From contig JANPLZ010000121.1 in assembly GCA_031422555.1 (NCBI GenBank), positions 1 to 42,565 of the forward strand: 42,565 nt of DNA. Direction: 5' to 3'. Source of the DNA: JANNAT01 sp031422555. Its GTDB lineage: Bacteria > Pseudomonadota > Alphaproteobacteria > Rhodobacterales > Rhodobacteraceae. Below the pieces are notes generated by a model. It searched no databases and had not been told where the DNA came from. It saw only the letters and a program-made list of their open reading frames with translations. Position numbers and translations under genes: made by a program. Below are positions 1 to 7,843 of this stretch, one piece after another. The stretch's first letter is position 1. Every line of letters starts with the position of its first letter.

Positions 1-762
1 GGCTATGATCAGATGATCAAAGCAGTTGGCGCTGCGGGCCGCCAAAAACGCCGCCAAGATCATCGCATCATCACCGTCATGGGTCGAAGCCGCCAGCACT
101 GTGCGGCTGCGCGGGGCAGGGGCGGCAAACGGTGGCGGGGCATGGCGGGCAACCCCCTGTGATTTCAACGCAATCACCGGCCCCACGGCGCGCAGCGGCA
201 ACCCCAAGTCCACCAGCGCCTCAAGCGATGCCTGATCTTGCGCCGACACCCAACGGATCCGCGCCAGCGTTTGCGCCATCAGCCCCCTCAGCCTGCGCCA
301 ATTCCGGGCCGATCGTTGCGACATCCGCGCGCCAATCACCATAACCGCAACGCCTTTGCCGTGGGCGGCGGCAATCCGGGCGGGCCACAGCTCATTCTCC
401 AGGATAATCAACGCACCCGGCTGCCAGCGCCGGATTACCCGCGCGGCGGCCCCTGCGCTGTCCAGTGGCGCCAGCGCTGCGGTCACGCGCGGCACCTTCC
501 AGCCCTGCACCATCGCCCGCGCGGTCTGAGTGTTGCAGGTGATCAAAACCTGCAACGCGGGCCGCGCCGCCAACAACGCCTCCAGCACCCAGCGCGCCGA
601 GGTGATCTCGCCATTCGATGCGCCATGCAGCCAAAGTGTTGGCCCCGATGGCGCGGGCGGGCCAAAGCCCAACCGCTCGCCCAGATGCGGGCTGCGCCGG
701 ATCAACAGCCCCAAAAGCACGAAGGGCAAAGCCAACGCCATGACAAGCCGGTAGATCAACAT
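1..762 (-). CDS. waaA: 3-deoxy-D-manno-octulosonic acid (Kdo) transferase, partial
   Basis: Transfers Kdo from CMP-Kdo to lipid A precursor at the inner membrane, an essential step of LPS core synthesis. The 254 visible residues run off the left edge, so about 40% of a usual ~420-residue protein is missing. Residues 1-20 form the hydrophobic N-terminal anchor. Next comes the family stretch GPTLWLHGASNGEITSA, including the acidic residue of the GE pair, then PLD and IILENELWP, and near the edge AASTHDGDD, matching the STHxGEE motif that begins the C-terminal domain. The ATG at 762 is preceded by a GAGGGGG ribosome site. It lies 85 bp downstream of the amidase stop on the same strand and could be read through from that operon, though its function is unrelated. 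I am confident of the family from these motifs. Confidence 0.9.
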   Translation of the reverse strand, partial: MLIYRLVMALALPFVLLGLLIRRSPHLGERLGFGPPAPSGPTLWLHGASNGEITSARWVLEALLAARPALQVLITCNTQTARAMVQGWKVPRVTAALAPLDSAGAAARVIRRWQPGALIILENELWPARIAAAHGKGVAVMVIGARMSQRSARNWRRLRGLMAQTLARIRWVSAQDQASLEALVDLGLPLRAVGPVIALKSQGVARHAPPPFAAPAPRSRTVLAASTHDGDDAMILAAFLAARSANCFDHLIIA

Positions 763-847
763 GCCGCCCCCTCTGGCCGCCCAGTTATGCCGAACATCGC
801 AAAGTTGCAGCAAAATTCGGCACCGCCACGCGGGTTTTGGCGTTGGA

Positions 848-2257
848 TCACAGCGCACAAGGCCGCAGCCCCGGCCAATCCGTGGCCAGATGATAGGCCT
901 GCCCCATCGCCAGAATGGCGGCGTCCGCCCCAACGCGGCCTGCAATCTGCATCCCCATCGGCAAACCGTTTGCGCCAAAGCCTACCGGCACCGACAGCGC
1001 CGGCAGTCCCGCCAAAGACACCGGGATCACCACTTCCATCCAGCGGTGATAGGTGTCCATTGCGGTGCCGTTGATCGTTTGCGGCCAGCGCCATTCCACC
1101 GGAAACGGCCAAACCTGCACTGATGGCAGCACCAGCGCGTCATAGCTGTCAAACAAGGCGGCGGCGCGGGCATACCATGCCGACCGGATGTGCGACGCGC
1201 GGTAGACCGCCTGCGCCGTCAGGGTGCGGCCCTGTTCGATTTCCCAAACCGTCTCGGGTTTCAACTGCGCGCGGCTGGCCGGGTCGTCATAATGCTGGGC
1301 CATTCCTCCTGCGTTCAGCAGGGCGCGCAAAGTGGTCCAGGCCTGCCACAAATCGGTGGCGGGAAACGGCGCTGGCACCGCATCGACCCGCGCACCAAGG
1401 GTTGTGAACACGCCAAGCGCCGTTTCACACAGGGGCAGGATACCGGGTTCCACCGGATAGGCGCCGCCCCAATCGCCCAGCCAGCCGATGCGCTTGCCCC
1501 GCAGATCGCCGCCTAACTGGGCGGCAAAATCCATCCCGTCGCGGCCAAACGGCACGCCTGGGTTCACCCCCGCCTGCACTGTCAACAAGCGCGCGAGGTC
1601 TTCCACACAGCGCGCCATCGGGCCTTCGGTGGCCAGCGTCGCCAAAAACGTCTCGCCCCCCGCATCTCCGGGCACCAGACCCCAACTGGGGCGAAAGCCG
1701 TAAACATTGCAAAATGCCGCCGGATTGCGCAAGGACCCCATCATGTCAGACCCGTCGGCCACCGCCAGCATCCGCGCCGCTAGCCCCGCCGCAGCCCCCC
1801 CCGATGATCCGCCCGCGCTGCGCGCCAGATCGTAAGGGTTGCGCGTCACCCCATGCACCGGGTTGAACGAATGGCTGCCATGGCCCCATTCCGGCGTGTT
1901 GGTCTTGCCGATAAAGATCGCCCCCGCGCCGCGCATCCGGGCGGCCAGCAGATCATCCTGCGCAGGCACAAAATCGGCAAACAGCGGCGATCCGTAGGTG
2001 GTGCGCAAACCGGCCGTGGCGCATAAATCCTTCACCGCCATCGGAATGCCATGCAGCCAGCCGCGCGGTTCTGCATCATCCGCCCTGCGCGCCTGCGCCA
2101 TCAGATCATCGCTGCCCCGCACCGACACGACCGCGTTCACCGCCGGATTGACGGCCGCAATACGGGCAAGGCACGCCGCCATCACGTCGGATGGGGCAAC
2201 CTGCCGTGCGGCGATCATCCGAGAAAGATCTGACGCAGAGCGGTCGATCAAGTCCAT
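848..2257 (-). CDS. Amidase signature family hydrolase (amidase 1)
   Basis: A 469-residue amidase-signature enzyme that hydrolyses a carboxamide; the substrate cannot be told from sequence. The Ser-cisSer-Lys triad is visible as Lys76 in VKDLC, cis-Ser151 in AGGSSGG and nucleophile Ser175 in SDMMGSLRNP. The last motif has MGS where most relatives have GGS, a small deviation. I chose the ATG at 2257 because an AAGG ribosome site precedes it; the frame stays open upstream to 2359, but that part overlaps a palindromic repeat and looks non-coding. It lies downstream of a polyamine-type transporter whose first gene is preceded by a second amidase, so the enzyme probably acts on what the transporter imports (inference). 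No signal peptide is seen, so it should be cytoplasmic. Confidence 0.88.
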   Translation of the reverse strand: MDLIDRSASDLSRMIAARQVAPSDVMAACLARIAAVNPAVNAVVSVRGSDDLMAQARRADDAEPRGWLHGIPMAVKDLCATAGLRTTYGSPLFADFVPAQDDLLAARMRGAGAIFIGKTNTPEWGHGSHSFNPVHGVTRNPYDLARSAGGSSGGAAAGLAARMLAVADGSDMMGSLRNPAAFCNVYGFRPSWGLVPGDAGGETFLATLATEGPMARCVEDLARLLTVQAGVNPGVPFGRDGMDFAAQLGGDLRGKRIGWLGDWGGAYPVEPGILPLCETALGVFTTLGARVDAVPAPFPATDLWQAWTTLRALLNAGGMAQHYDDPASRAQLKPETVWEIEQGRTLTAQAVYRASHIRSAWYARAAALFDSYDALVLPSVQVWPFPVEWRWPQTINGTAMDTYHRWMEVVIPVSLAGLPALSVPVGFGANGLPMGMQIAGRVGADAAILAMGQAYHLATDWPGLRPCAL

Positions 2258-2282
2258 GACGTCCGCCTTTTCATCTGTTCGG

Positions 2283-2347
2283 AAATATCCACGGGGGGTG
2301 TCGCAATTGCACCGGCAATTGCGACTTTGGGGGGCCGTCAGCCCCCC
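2283..2347. repeat. Palindromic intergenic repeat, copy A
   Basis: A 65 bp element between the solute-binding-protein gene and amidase 1. It has AAATATCC and a G run, then an 11 bp perfect inverted repeat (2300-2310 against 2315-2325, loop ACCG), then six G (2329-2334), a 7-nt loop and six C (2342-2347), followed on the plus strand by TCTTTTT. The same layout recurs at 20782-20847. On the minus-strand transcript it would form two stacked hairpins 3' of the solute-binding-protein message, as a terminator or RNA stabiliser (inference). Confidence 0.8.
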
Positions 2348-2371
2348 TCTTTTTGCCAAAAACCGAACTGC

Positions 2372-3397
2372 TTACTTCTGCAATTCGGTCCATATCGCGG
2401 TTTGATATTCCAACGCCTTGCCCGAGCAGGTCAACACGAACTGGCCGTTCTTGACAAATTCGGCAGGCGTCACGATCTCGGGCGCGGTTTTCATATCGGC
2501 GGGCATGAACGCATCCGACCCGGTGATGCCATTGCCATAGCGCGCGAAATCCGACAGCATCGCGGCGTTTTCCGGCGCCATGATAAAATCCATGAACAAA
2601 TAGGCGTTATCGACATTTTTGGCATCCGCCAGCAACACCACATTGTCCATCCACAGCCCAAAACCTTCTTTGGGATAGCCGTAGGCCACATCGGCATTGC
2701 CAATGCGCGCCCGCATCGCCGAGCCGTTCCAATCCACCGTCGCACCGTAGTCATTGTTGGTCATCTTTTCGATGGTGGAATAATCCATCGACAGCCATTT
2801 CGGCTTGGCCGCCAACAAGGCATCGCGGACCTTTTTCATCACTTCGGCGTCTTCAGAGCAGACCTTGCCGCCCATATACATGGTGGCCAGCGCCAAAACG
2901 TCACCCATTTCGGGGATGATGTTGATCTTGCCTTCCAACTCGGGGGGCGGGTCCATGAAGATGGCAGAGGTGTTGATATCGCCGCTGTAAACCTTGGTGT
3001 TCACCGCAACCCCGGTCGATCCCCACTGATAGGGCACCGACAGGGTGCGACCCGCGTCCCAGGCCACGTCGCGCCACTCCGGGGCGATGTTCTTGTGGTT
3101 GGGCAGGCGCGTCAGATCCAGCGGGGTGATCAGGCCTTTGTCGTTGTAAACCTTGACAAACCCCGCCGATGGCACCGCCAGATCAAACCCCGACGCGCCT
3201 GCCTCTATCTTGGCCAAGGCGGTGTCGTTGCTGTCAAAATCGGTGATGGTGACTTTGACATCGTGGGCGGCTTCGAACTTTTTGATCAGATCGGGGCTGG
3301 TGTAGTTGCCCCAGTTATAAAGAAACAACTCGCCTTCGGCATGGGCGGCAGCGGCGGTGCCCAGCAGCAGGGCAGTGGCGATCAGCATGGGTTTCAT
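2372..3397 (-). CDS. Spermidine/putrescine-type ABC transporter, periplasmic substrate-binding protein
   Basis: A 341-residue periplasmic binding protein of the PotD/PotF family. Residues 1-20 are a signal peptide ending in AHA, and the mature protein starts with EGELFLYNWGNY, the usual first strand of this family. The ATG at 3397 has a strong ribosome site (AAGGAG, 8 nt spacing). The gene is the last transporter component in the order ATPase, permease, permease, binding protein, 26 bp after the second permease. The family binds polyamines, but related systems carry other cationic or amide compounds, and the two flanking amidases suggest an acylated or amidated amine (inference). The six Gs on either side of the repeat 25 bp downstream may terminate or stabilise the message. 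Confidence 0.9.
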   Translation of the reverse strand: MKPMLIATALLLGTAAAAHAEGELFLYNWGNYTSPDLIKKFEAAHDVKVTITDFDSNDTALAKIEAGASGFDLAVPSAGFVKVYNDKGLITPLDLTRLPNHKNIAPEWRDVAWDAGRTLSVPYQWGSTGVAVNTKVYSGDINTSAIFMDPPPELEGKINIIPEMGDVLALATMYMGGKVCSEDAEVMKKVRDALLAAKPKWLSMDYSTIEKMTNNDYGATVDWNGSAMRARIGNADVAYGYPKEGFGLWMDNVVLLADAKNVDNAYLFMDFIMAPENAAMLSDFARYGNGITGSDAFMPADMKTAPEIVTPAEFVKNGQFVLTCSGKALEYQTAIWTELQK

Positions 3398-3423
3398 CGG
3401 TGGTCTCCTTAGGGGTGAACGGG

Positions 3424-4230
3424 TCAGTCGCGTTTGCGGCTGACAAGGAAAAAAGCACATAACATCAGTAGGGTAATCGCCAAAAGCAGGGTCGAGATGG
3501 CGTTGACATCGGGTTTCATCGCACGGCGTAACTGGCCCAGCATATAGGTGGGCAGGGTGTCCTGACCGGGGGATTTTATAAATTCGGTGATCACCACGGT
3601 ATCAAGTGAGGTGACAAACGCCAGCATCGCCCCCGCCATCACACCGGGCAGCACCAAGGGCAGGGTGACATGGCGAAAGGTTTGCCATGGGCTGGCGTAA
3701 AGATCGCCCGCAGCGGTTTCCAGCGTCAGATCCATGCTTTCCAGCCGGGCGCGGATCGGCAGATAGGCAAAGGGGATGCAAAACGCGGTATGCGCCAGCA
3801 CCATATAGCCAAGGCCGGTATATCCGGTGGCCTTTTTCAGCATGGCAAAGAAAATCAACAGCGCCACCGCCGTAACAATTTCCGGCACCATCAGCGGCTG
3901 ATTGATAGCCACATAAATCCATGTCTGCCCGGTAAACTTGGCCCGCCGCGTGGTGCCAAGCGCCGCCATGGTGGCCAGAATGGTGGAAAATACCGCCGCC
4001 AGCGTGGCAATCAACAGCGTGTTCACCGCCGCCTTGCGCACTTGTTCGTTTTCCCACGCCACCGCATACCAATGCAGCGATAGCCCTTCCCAGTCCGAGA
4101 TGCTTTCGCCTTTGTTGAACGAAAAGATCACCAGCGTGATGATCGGCAAATACAGCAGGATAAACGTGGCCACCGCCACGGCGGCAAAGCCGGGCAGCGC
4201 TGTGATGGAAAACTGCCGCGGTCTAAACAT
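3424..4230 (-). CDS. ABC transporter permease, PotC-like
   Basis: A 268-residue inner-membrane permease. It has an N-terminal hydrophobic segment (about residues 14-35), several further membrane spans, and the coupling-loop region around residues 165-190 (AAGDLYASPWQTFRHVTLPLVLPG), which is the EAA-type motif that contacts the ATPase. The ATG at 4230 overlaps the end of the upstream permease by 8 nt, which points to coupled translation. The open frame extends 15 codons upstream, but this start gives the usual length. It pairs with the PotB-like permease to form the channel. Confidence 0.9.
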   Translation of the reverse strand: MFRPRQFSITALPGFAAVAVATFILLYLPIITLVIFSFNKGESISDWEGLSLHWYAVAWENEQVRKAAVNTLLIATLAAVFSTILATMAALGTTRRAKFTGQTWIYVAINQPLMVPEIVTAVALLIFFAMLKKATGYTGLGYMVLAHTAFCIPFAYLPIRARLESMDLTLETAAGDLYASPWQTFRHVTLPLVLPGVMAGAMLAFVTSLDTVVITEFIKSPGQDTLPTYMLGQLRRAMKPDVNAISTLLLAITLLMLCAFFLVSRKRD

Positions 4231-5152
4231 CGCGGCGCGCCCCGCTGACGGCACGGGTGTAATAAACCAGCGCAATCGTCACCACGATCAACAACAGCAT
4301 CGAAATCGCCGCCCCAAGCGGCCAGTTCTTGCCCTGCCCAAACTGCAATTCGATAAAATTGCCCACCATCATCTGCTTGCCACCGCCCAGCACGCGCGGA
4401 ATGACATAGGCCCCAAGCGATGGCACGAACACCAGAATTGACCCCGCCACCACGCCCGGTTTGACGATGGGCAGGATCACCCGGCGCAACACCTGGCCCC
4501 GGCTGGCATAAAGATCATAGCCCGCCTCCAGCAAGCGGTGATCGAACCGGTCAAGGGCTGCAAACAGCGGCAACACCATCAGCGGCAGGTAGACATAGAC
4601 CATGCCGATCAGAACGGCGGTATCGGTGTAAGTCATGCGCAACGGTTCGGTGATCGCGCCGATGTTCAGCAAAACCGTGTTCAACAGCCCCTCGTTGCGG
4701 ATGATCTGGTTGACCGCGAAAGTGCGGATCAACAGGTTGGTCCAGAACGGGATGGTGATCAGGAACAGCCAGACCGCGCGGGCTTTTGGCGGTTGGGTGG
4801 CAATGAACCACGCGGTGGGAAAGCCGACCAGAAACGTCAGCACCGTGGTTATCACCGACAGTTTGACCGACCGCCAGAAGATCGTCATATGCGCATCGAC
4901 CAGCTTGTAGGTGTCGTCAAAGATATCTTTGGCATAGACGATCCCGGTCCAGCCTTTGGTGGAAAACTGCCAGTCCACATTGCCCGACGGGCCGGGGGTC
5001 AGAAAAGAATAGACCAGCATGATGATCAACGGTCCGATCGCCGCCAGCGCCAGCACCACCAGGGCAGGGGCCGACAGCAGCCAGCCGTTGCGGGCAGATT
5101 GTGCGGCGGCGCGGTGCTCGGCAGGACTTTGCGCGGCGGGGCTGCTGGTCAT
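4223..5152 (-). CDS. ABC transporter permease, PotB-like
   Basis: A 309-residue permease with a short hydrophilic N terminus, a first membrane span near residues 24-48 and about six spans in all. The coupling motif is seen around residues 210-235 (AGYDLYASRGQVLRRVILP). The ATG at 5152 comes 2 nt after the stop of the ATPase gene; a TTG two codons earlier overlaps that stop and is a less likely start. The end overlaps the next permease by 8 nt. With the PotC-like subunit it forms the membrane channel of the importer. Confidence 0.9.
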   Translation of the reverse strand: MTSSPAAQSPAEHRAAAQSARNGWLLSAPALVVLALAAIGPLIIMLVYSFLTPGPSGNVDWQFSTKGWTGIVYAKDIFDDTYKLVDAHMTIFWRSVKLSVITTVLTFLVGFPTAWFIATQPPKARAVWLFLITIPFWTNLLIRTFAVNQIIRNEGLLNTVLLNIGAITEPLRMTYTDTAVLIGMVYVYLPLMVLPLFAALDRFDHRLLEAGYDLYASRGQVLRRVILPIVKPGVVAGSILVFVPSLGAYVIPRVLGGGKQMMVGNFIELQFGQGKNWPLGAAISMLLLIVVTIALVYYTRAVSGARRDV

Positions 5153-5154
5153 GC

Positions 5155-6231
5155 TCAATCCGCCAGTACTTGGGCGGCACCGGGTGCAAAGCGCACCCCC
5201 ACGCGTTGGCCCGTGGCATAATCTGCCTCACCCGAGGCCGCACTTTGCAGCCGCGCGACGATCTGGGTGCTGTCATCGGTGATCAAATGGCAATGCGTAT
5301 CGGTGCCGATGTAGACCAATGCGGTGATATTGGCGGCAATTGCGCCAGTATCCAAAGGATCGACCAGCCGCACTTGTTCGGGGCGGATGGTGACGGTGAT
5401 GGCTGCCCCCGGGGCTATCGCCGCCCCGGTTGGCAAATCAATCTTGTAGCCGCCTGACAGGCGCAAATGCGCGCCATCGCGGCTGGCGGGCAGAAAATTG
5501 GTCTCGCCGATGAAACTGGCGACAAACCGGTTCACTGGCCGGGTGTAAATCTCGCGCGGGGCGCCGATCTGTTGCAACTTGCCCGCTGACATCACACCGA
5601 TGCGGTCTGACATGGTCAGGGCTTCTTCCTGATCATGGGTCACAAAGATAAAGGTGATGCCGGTGTCGCGTTGCAGCCGCTTTAACTCGATCTGCATCTC
5701 TTTGCGCAGCTTGGCGTCCAGCGCCGACAACGGCTCGTCCAACAACAGCACTTTGGGCTGCGGGGCAAGTGCGCGGGCCAGTGCCACGCGCTGTTGCTGC
5801 CCGCCCGACAATTGCGAGGTTTTGCGCCCCGCCAAAGCCTCTAGTTTTACCAGCGCCAGCATCCGCTCTACTGTGGCGCTGATTTCGGTGCGCGGGCGGC
5901 CTTGCATCTGCAGGCCAAAGCCAATGTTTTGCGCCACCGTCAGATGCGGAAACAACGCATAGCTTTGAAACACCGTGTTCACCGCGCGTTTGTTGGGCGG
6001 CAGGGTGGTAATGTCCTGCCCTTCCAGCAAGATCGTGCCCGAGGTTGGCATCTCGAACCCGGCGATCAGGCGCAAGAGGGTGGTCTTGCCGCAGCCCGAC
6101 GGCCCCAACAGCGTGAAAAATTCGCCCCGGCGGATATCGACCGATACATCGTCCAGCGCGCGCACCGCCGTATCGCCTTGGCCAAAGGCTTTGACCGCAT
6201 GGCGCGCCTCGACTGCGTAAACTTGGGCCAA
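5155..6231 (-). CDS. ABC transporter ATP-binding protein, PotA-like
   Basis: The ATPase of the importer, 358 residues from the start I prefer. All nucleotide-binding motifs are intact: Walker A GPSGCGKTT, Q-loop FQSYALFPHL, signature LSGGQQQRVALARAL, Walker B VLLLDEPLSALD and switch THDQEEA. The C terminus carries the TOBE domain typical of PotA/MalK-type subunits (TIRPEQVRLV and following). The start is uncertain. The frame is open up to 6360, inside the preceding amidase gene, without an ATG in the right place; a TTG at 6231 has GGAG nine bases upstream and gives the normal family length. A TTG start would also lower expression relative to the other subunits (inference). Confidence 0.88.
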   Translation of the reverse strand: MAQVYAVEARHAVKAFGQGDTAVRALDDVSVDIRRGEFFTLLGPSGCGKTTLLRLIAGFEMPTSGTILLEGQDITTLPPNKRAVNTVFQSYALFPHLTVAQNIGFGLQMQGRPRTEISATVERMLALVKLEALAGRKTSQLSGGQQQRVALARALAPQPKVLLLDEPLSALDAKLRKEMQIELKRLQRDTGITFIFVTHDQEEALTMSDRIGVMSAGKLQQIGAPREIYTRPVNRFVASFIGETNFLPASRDGAHLRLSGGYKIDLPTGAAIAPGAAITVTIRPEQVRLVDPLDTGAIAANITALVYIGTDTHCHLITDDSTQIVARLQSAASGEADYATGQRVGVRFAPGAAQVLAD

Positions 6232-6301
6232 GGTGACTCGCTCCGCGTTAGTTTGATCATATTGTGCGGGGCTTGCCGCGTTGCGCAACAGAAATCTGCC
6301 C

Positions 6302-7753
6302 TTATGACGCCATCGGCGCGCGTCTTGCCGCCCAAGGTTGTGCGGCTTCCAGTTCTGCACACAAAGCGATCAACTCTGCGTCGCAGCCAAAGCCTGCAGC
6401 CAGATGAATGCCGATCGGCAGGCCCGTGGCCGACAGGCCCATCGGCAACGAAGCGCCGGGCTGCCCCGAGGCGTTAAATGCGGCACAAAACGGCGAATAG
6501 TCAAAGATACCGCCGGGACCGATGCGGTAAGCCACGTAATCGCTGCGGTCGTGGCTAAACCGGCCAATGCGCGCGGGGGGTTCGGCCAGCGTGGCGGTCA
6601 ACAAGATATCGGGGCCATTGGCAAAGTAATCGGCCATCTGGCGGCCATAGGCGTGAATTTCGCCCACCGCTTGCAGATAGCGCAGCGGTGACAGGCCGTT
6701 TGCGTGCGCAACAGCGCCGCGCGCGATACCTTCGACATCGCCGTTCGCCAGATCGCGGCCATGCAGCGCCGAGGTGATCGACAGTGCGGTGCCAACGGCA
6801 ACAATATCGGTCCAGGCCCGCATCATCATCGCGGTATCGGCCGCCGCCGGATAGCCGGGGCTGACATGATGGCCAAGGCCTTCCAGCACATGCGCGGTGT
6901 GGCGCACCACGTCTGCAACTTGCGCGTCAATAGGATCGCCGGTCAGGGTGGTGTCGCACAGGGCCACCCGCAGCCGTCGCGGCGGGCGGCTGATGGCAGC
7001 GGCATAACCTTGCGCCATCATCGGCGCGACATAGGGCGCACCCGGATCATCCCCGGCGCAGGCATCCAGCATCACCGCACTGTCGCGCACCGACCGGGTC
7101 AGAAATCCGTCAATCGCCATGCCCGCCCAACCTTCGCCCGCATAAGGCCCATCGGGCAGCCGCGCCCGGGTGGGTTTGAAGCCGAAAAGACCGCAAGACG
7201 ATGCAGGAATGCGCACCGACCCGCCGCCATCCGACCCATGCGCGAATGCCACAATGCCTGCGGCCACCGCCGCCCCCGCCCCGCCCGACGATCCGCCGGG
7301 GGTGTGATCAAGGTTCCACGGATTGCGGGTGGGGCCGCCGTAAACCGCCGCTTCGGTGACCGCCCCAATGCCGCCCTCGGGGCTGGTGGTGCGCCCGAAT
7401 GTCACCACGCCTGTGGCGCGGATGCGCTGATAAATCATCGAATCCCGGCCATACCGGGTGTTGGCAAGCAGGCGCGATCCGTTGTGGGATGGAAAATCGA
7501 CCGCCTCGCAGCCCAGATCTTTCAACAAGAACGGCACGCCGCGAAATGGCCCGGGCGGCAGGCCAGCCGCGATGTCGCGCCGCGCGATATGATCTTGCAC
7601 AAGGACCACGGCATTGATCGCGGGGTTTCGGATCATCACCGCCGCCAAGGCGGCGTCCAGCAATTCGGTCGGGGATACCGCCCCTTTGGCCACCAGCCCC
7701 GCCAGTTCGGTGGCATCGTGCGCGCCCAGATCACCAATCATTTCCATGCCCAT
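6302..7753 (-). CDS. Amidase signature family hydrolase (amidase 2)
   Basis: A 483-residue amidase-signature enzyme and probably the first gene of the transporter operon. The triad is visible as Lys78 in LLKDLG, cis-Ser155 in PGGSSGG and nucleophile Ser179 in SDGGGSVRIP, followed by SSCGLFGFKPT. It is not a recent duplicate of amidase 1: outside the motifs the two differ clearly and the C-terminal halves align poorly by eye, so they may act on different substrates or steps. Three closely spaced ATG codons (7753, 7747, 7741) and a GTG at 7777 could start translation; none has an excellent ribosome site and I chose 7753. No signal peptide. It is 90 bp downstream of the histidine kinase gene. 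Confidence 0.88.
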   Translation of the reverse strand: MGMEMIGDLGAHDATELAGLVAKGAVSPTELLDAALAAVMIRNPAINAVVLVQDHIARRDIAAGLPPGPFRGVPFLLKDLGCEAVDFPSHNGSRLLANTRYGRDSMIYQRIRATGVVTFGRTTSPEGGIGAVTEAAVYGGPTRNPWNLDHTPGGSSGGAGAAVAAGIVAFAHGSDGGGSVRIPASSCGLFGFKPTRARLPDGPYAGEGWAGMAIDGFLTRSVRDSAVMLDACAGDDPGAPYVAPMMAQGYAAAISRPPRRLRVALCDTTLTGDPIDAQVADVVRHTAHVLEGLGHHVSPGYPAAADTAMMMRAWTDIVAVGTALSITSALHGRDLANGDVEGIARGAVAHANGLSPLRYLQAVGEIHAYGRQMADYFANGPDILLTATLAEPPARIGRFSHDRSDYVAYRIGPGGIFDYSPFCAAFNASGQPGASLPMGLSATGLPIGIHLAAGFGCDAELIALCAELEAAQPWAARRAPMAS

Positions 7754-7779
7754 CTGTGTTCGTTTGCCCCCAACCACAC

Positions 7780-7829
7780 CGCCGCCACTGTGTCGCCAAG
7801 CCGCGGCTGCGTCCAGTATGGCGGCGACA
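7780..7829 (-). promoter_or_regulatory. Two mutually exclusive hairpins between kinase and amidase 2
   Basis: In the 90 bp gap upstream of amidase 2, arms 7780-7787 and 7819-7826 (8 bp perfect) compete with arms 7791-7797 and 7823-7829 (7 bp perfect), because both use bases 7823-7826. Competing stems of this kind are found in attenuators, but chance pairing in GC-rich DNA is also likely. Confidence 0.3.
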
Positions 7830-7843
7830 TTGCGCGGCTTGAA

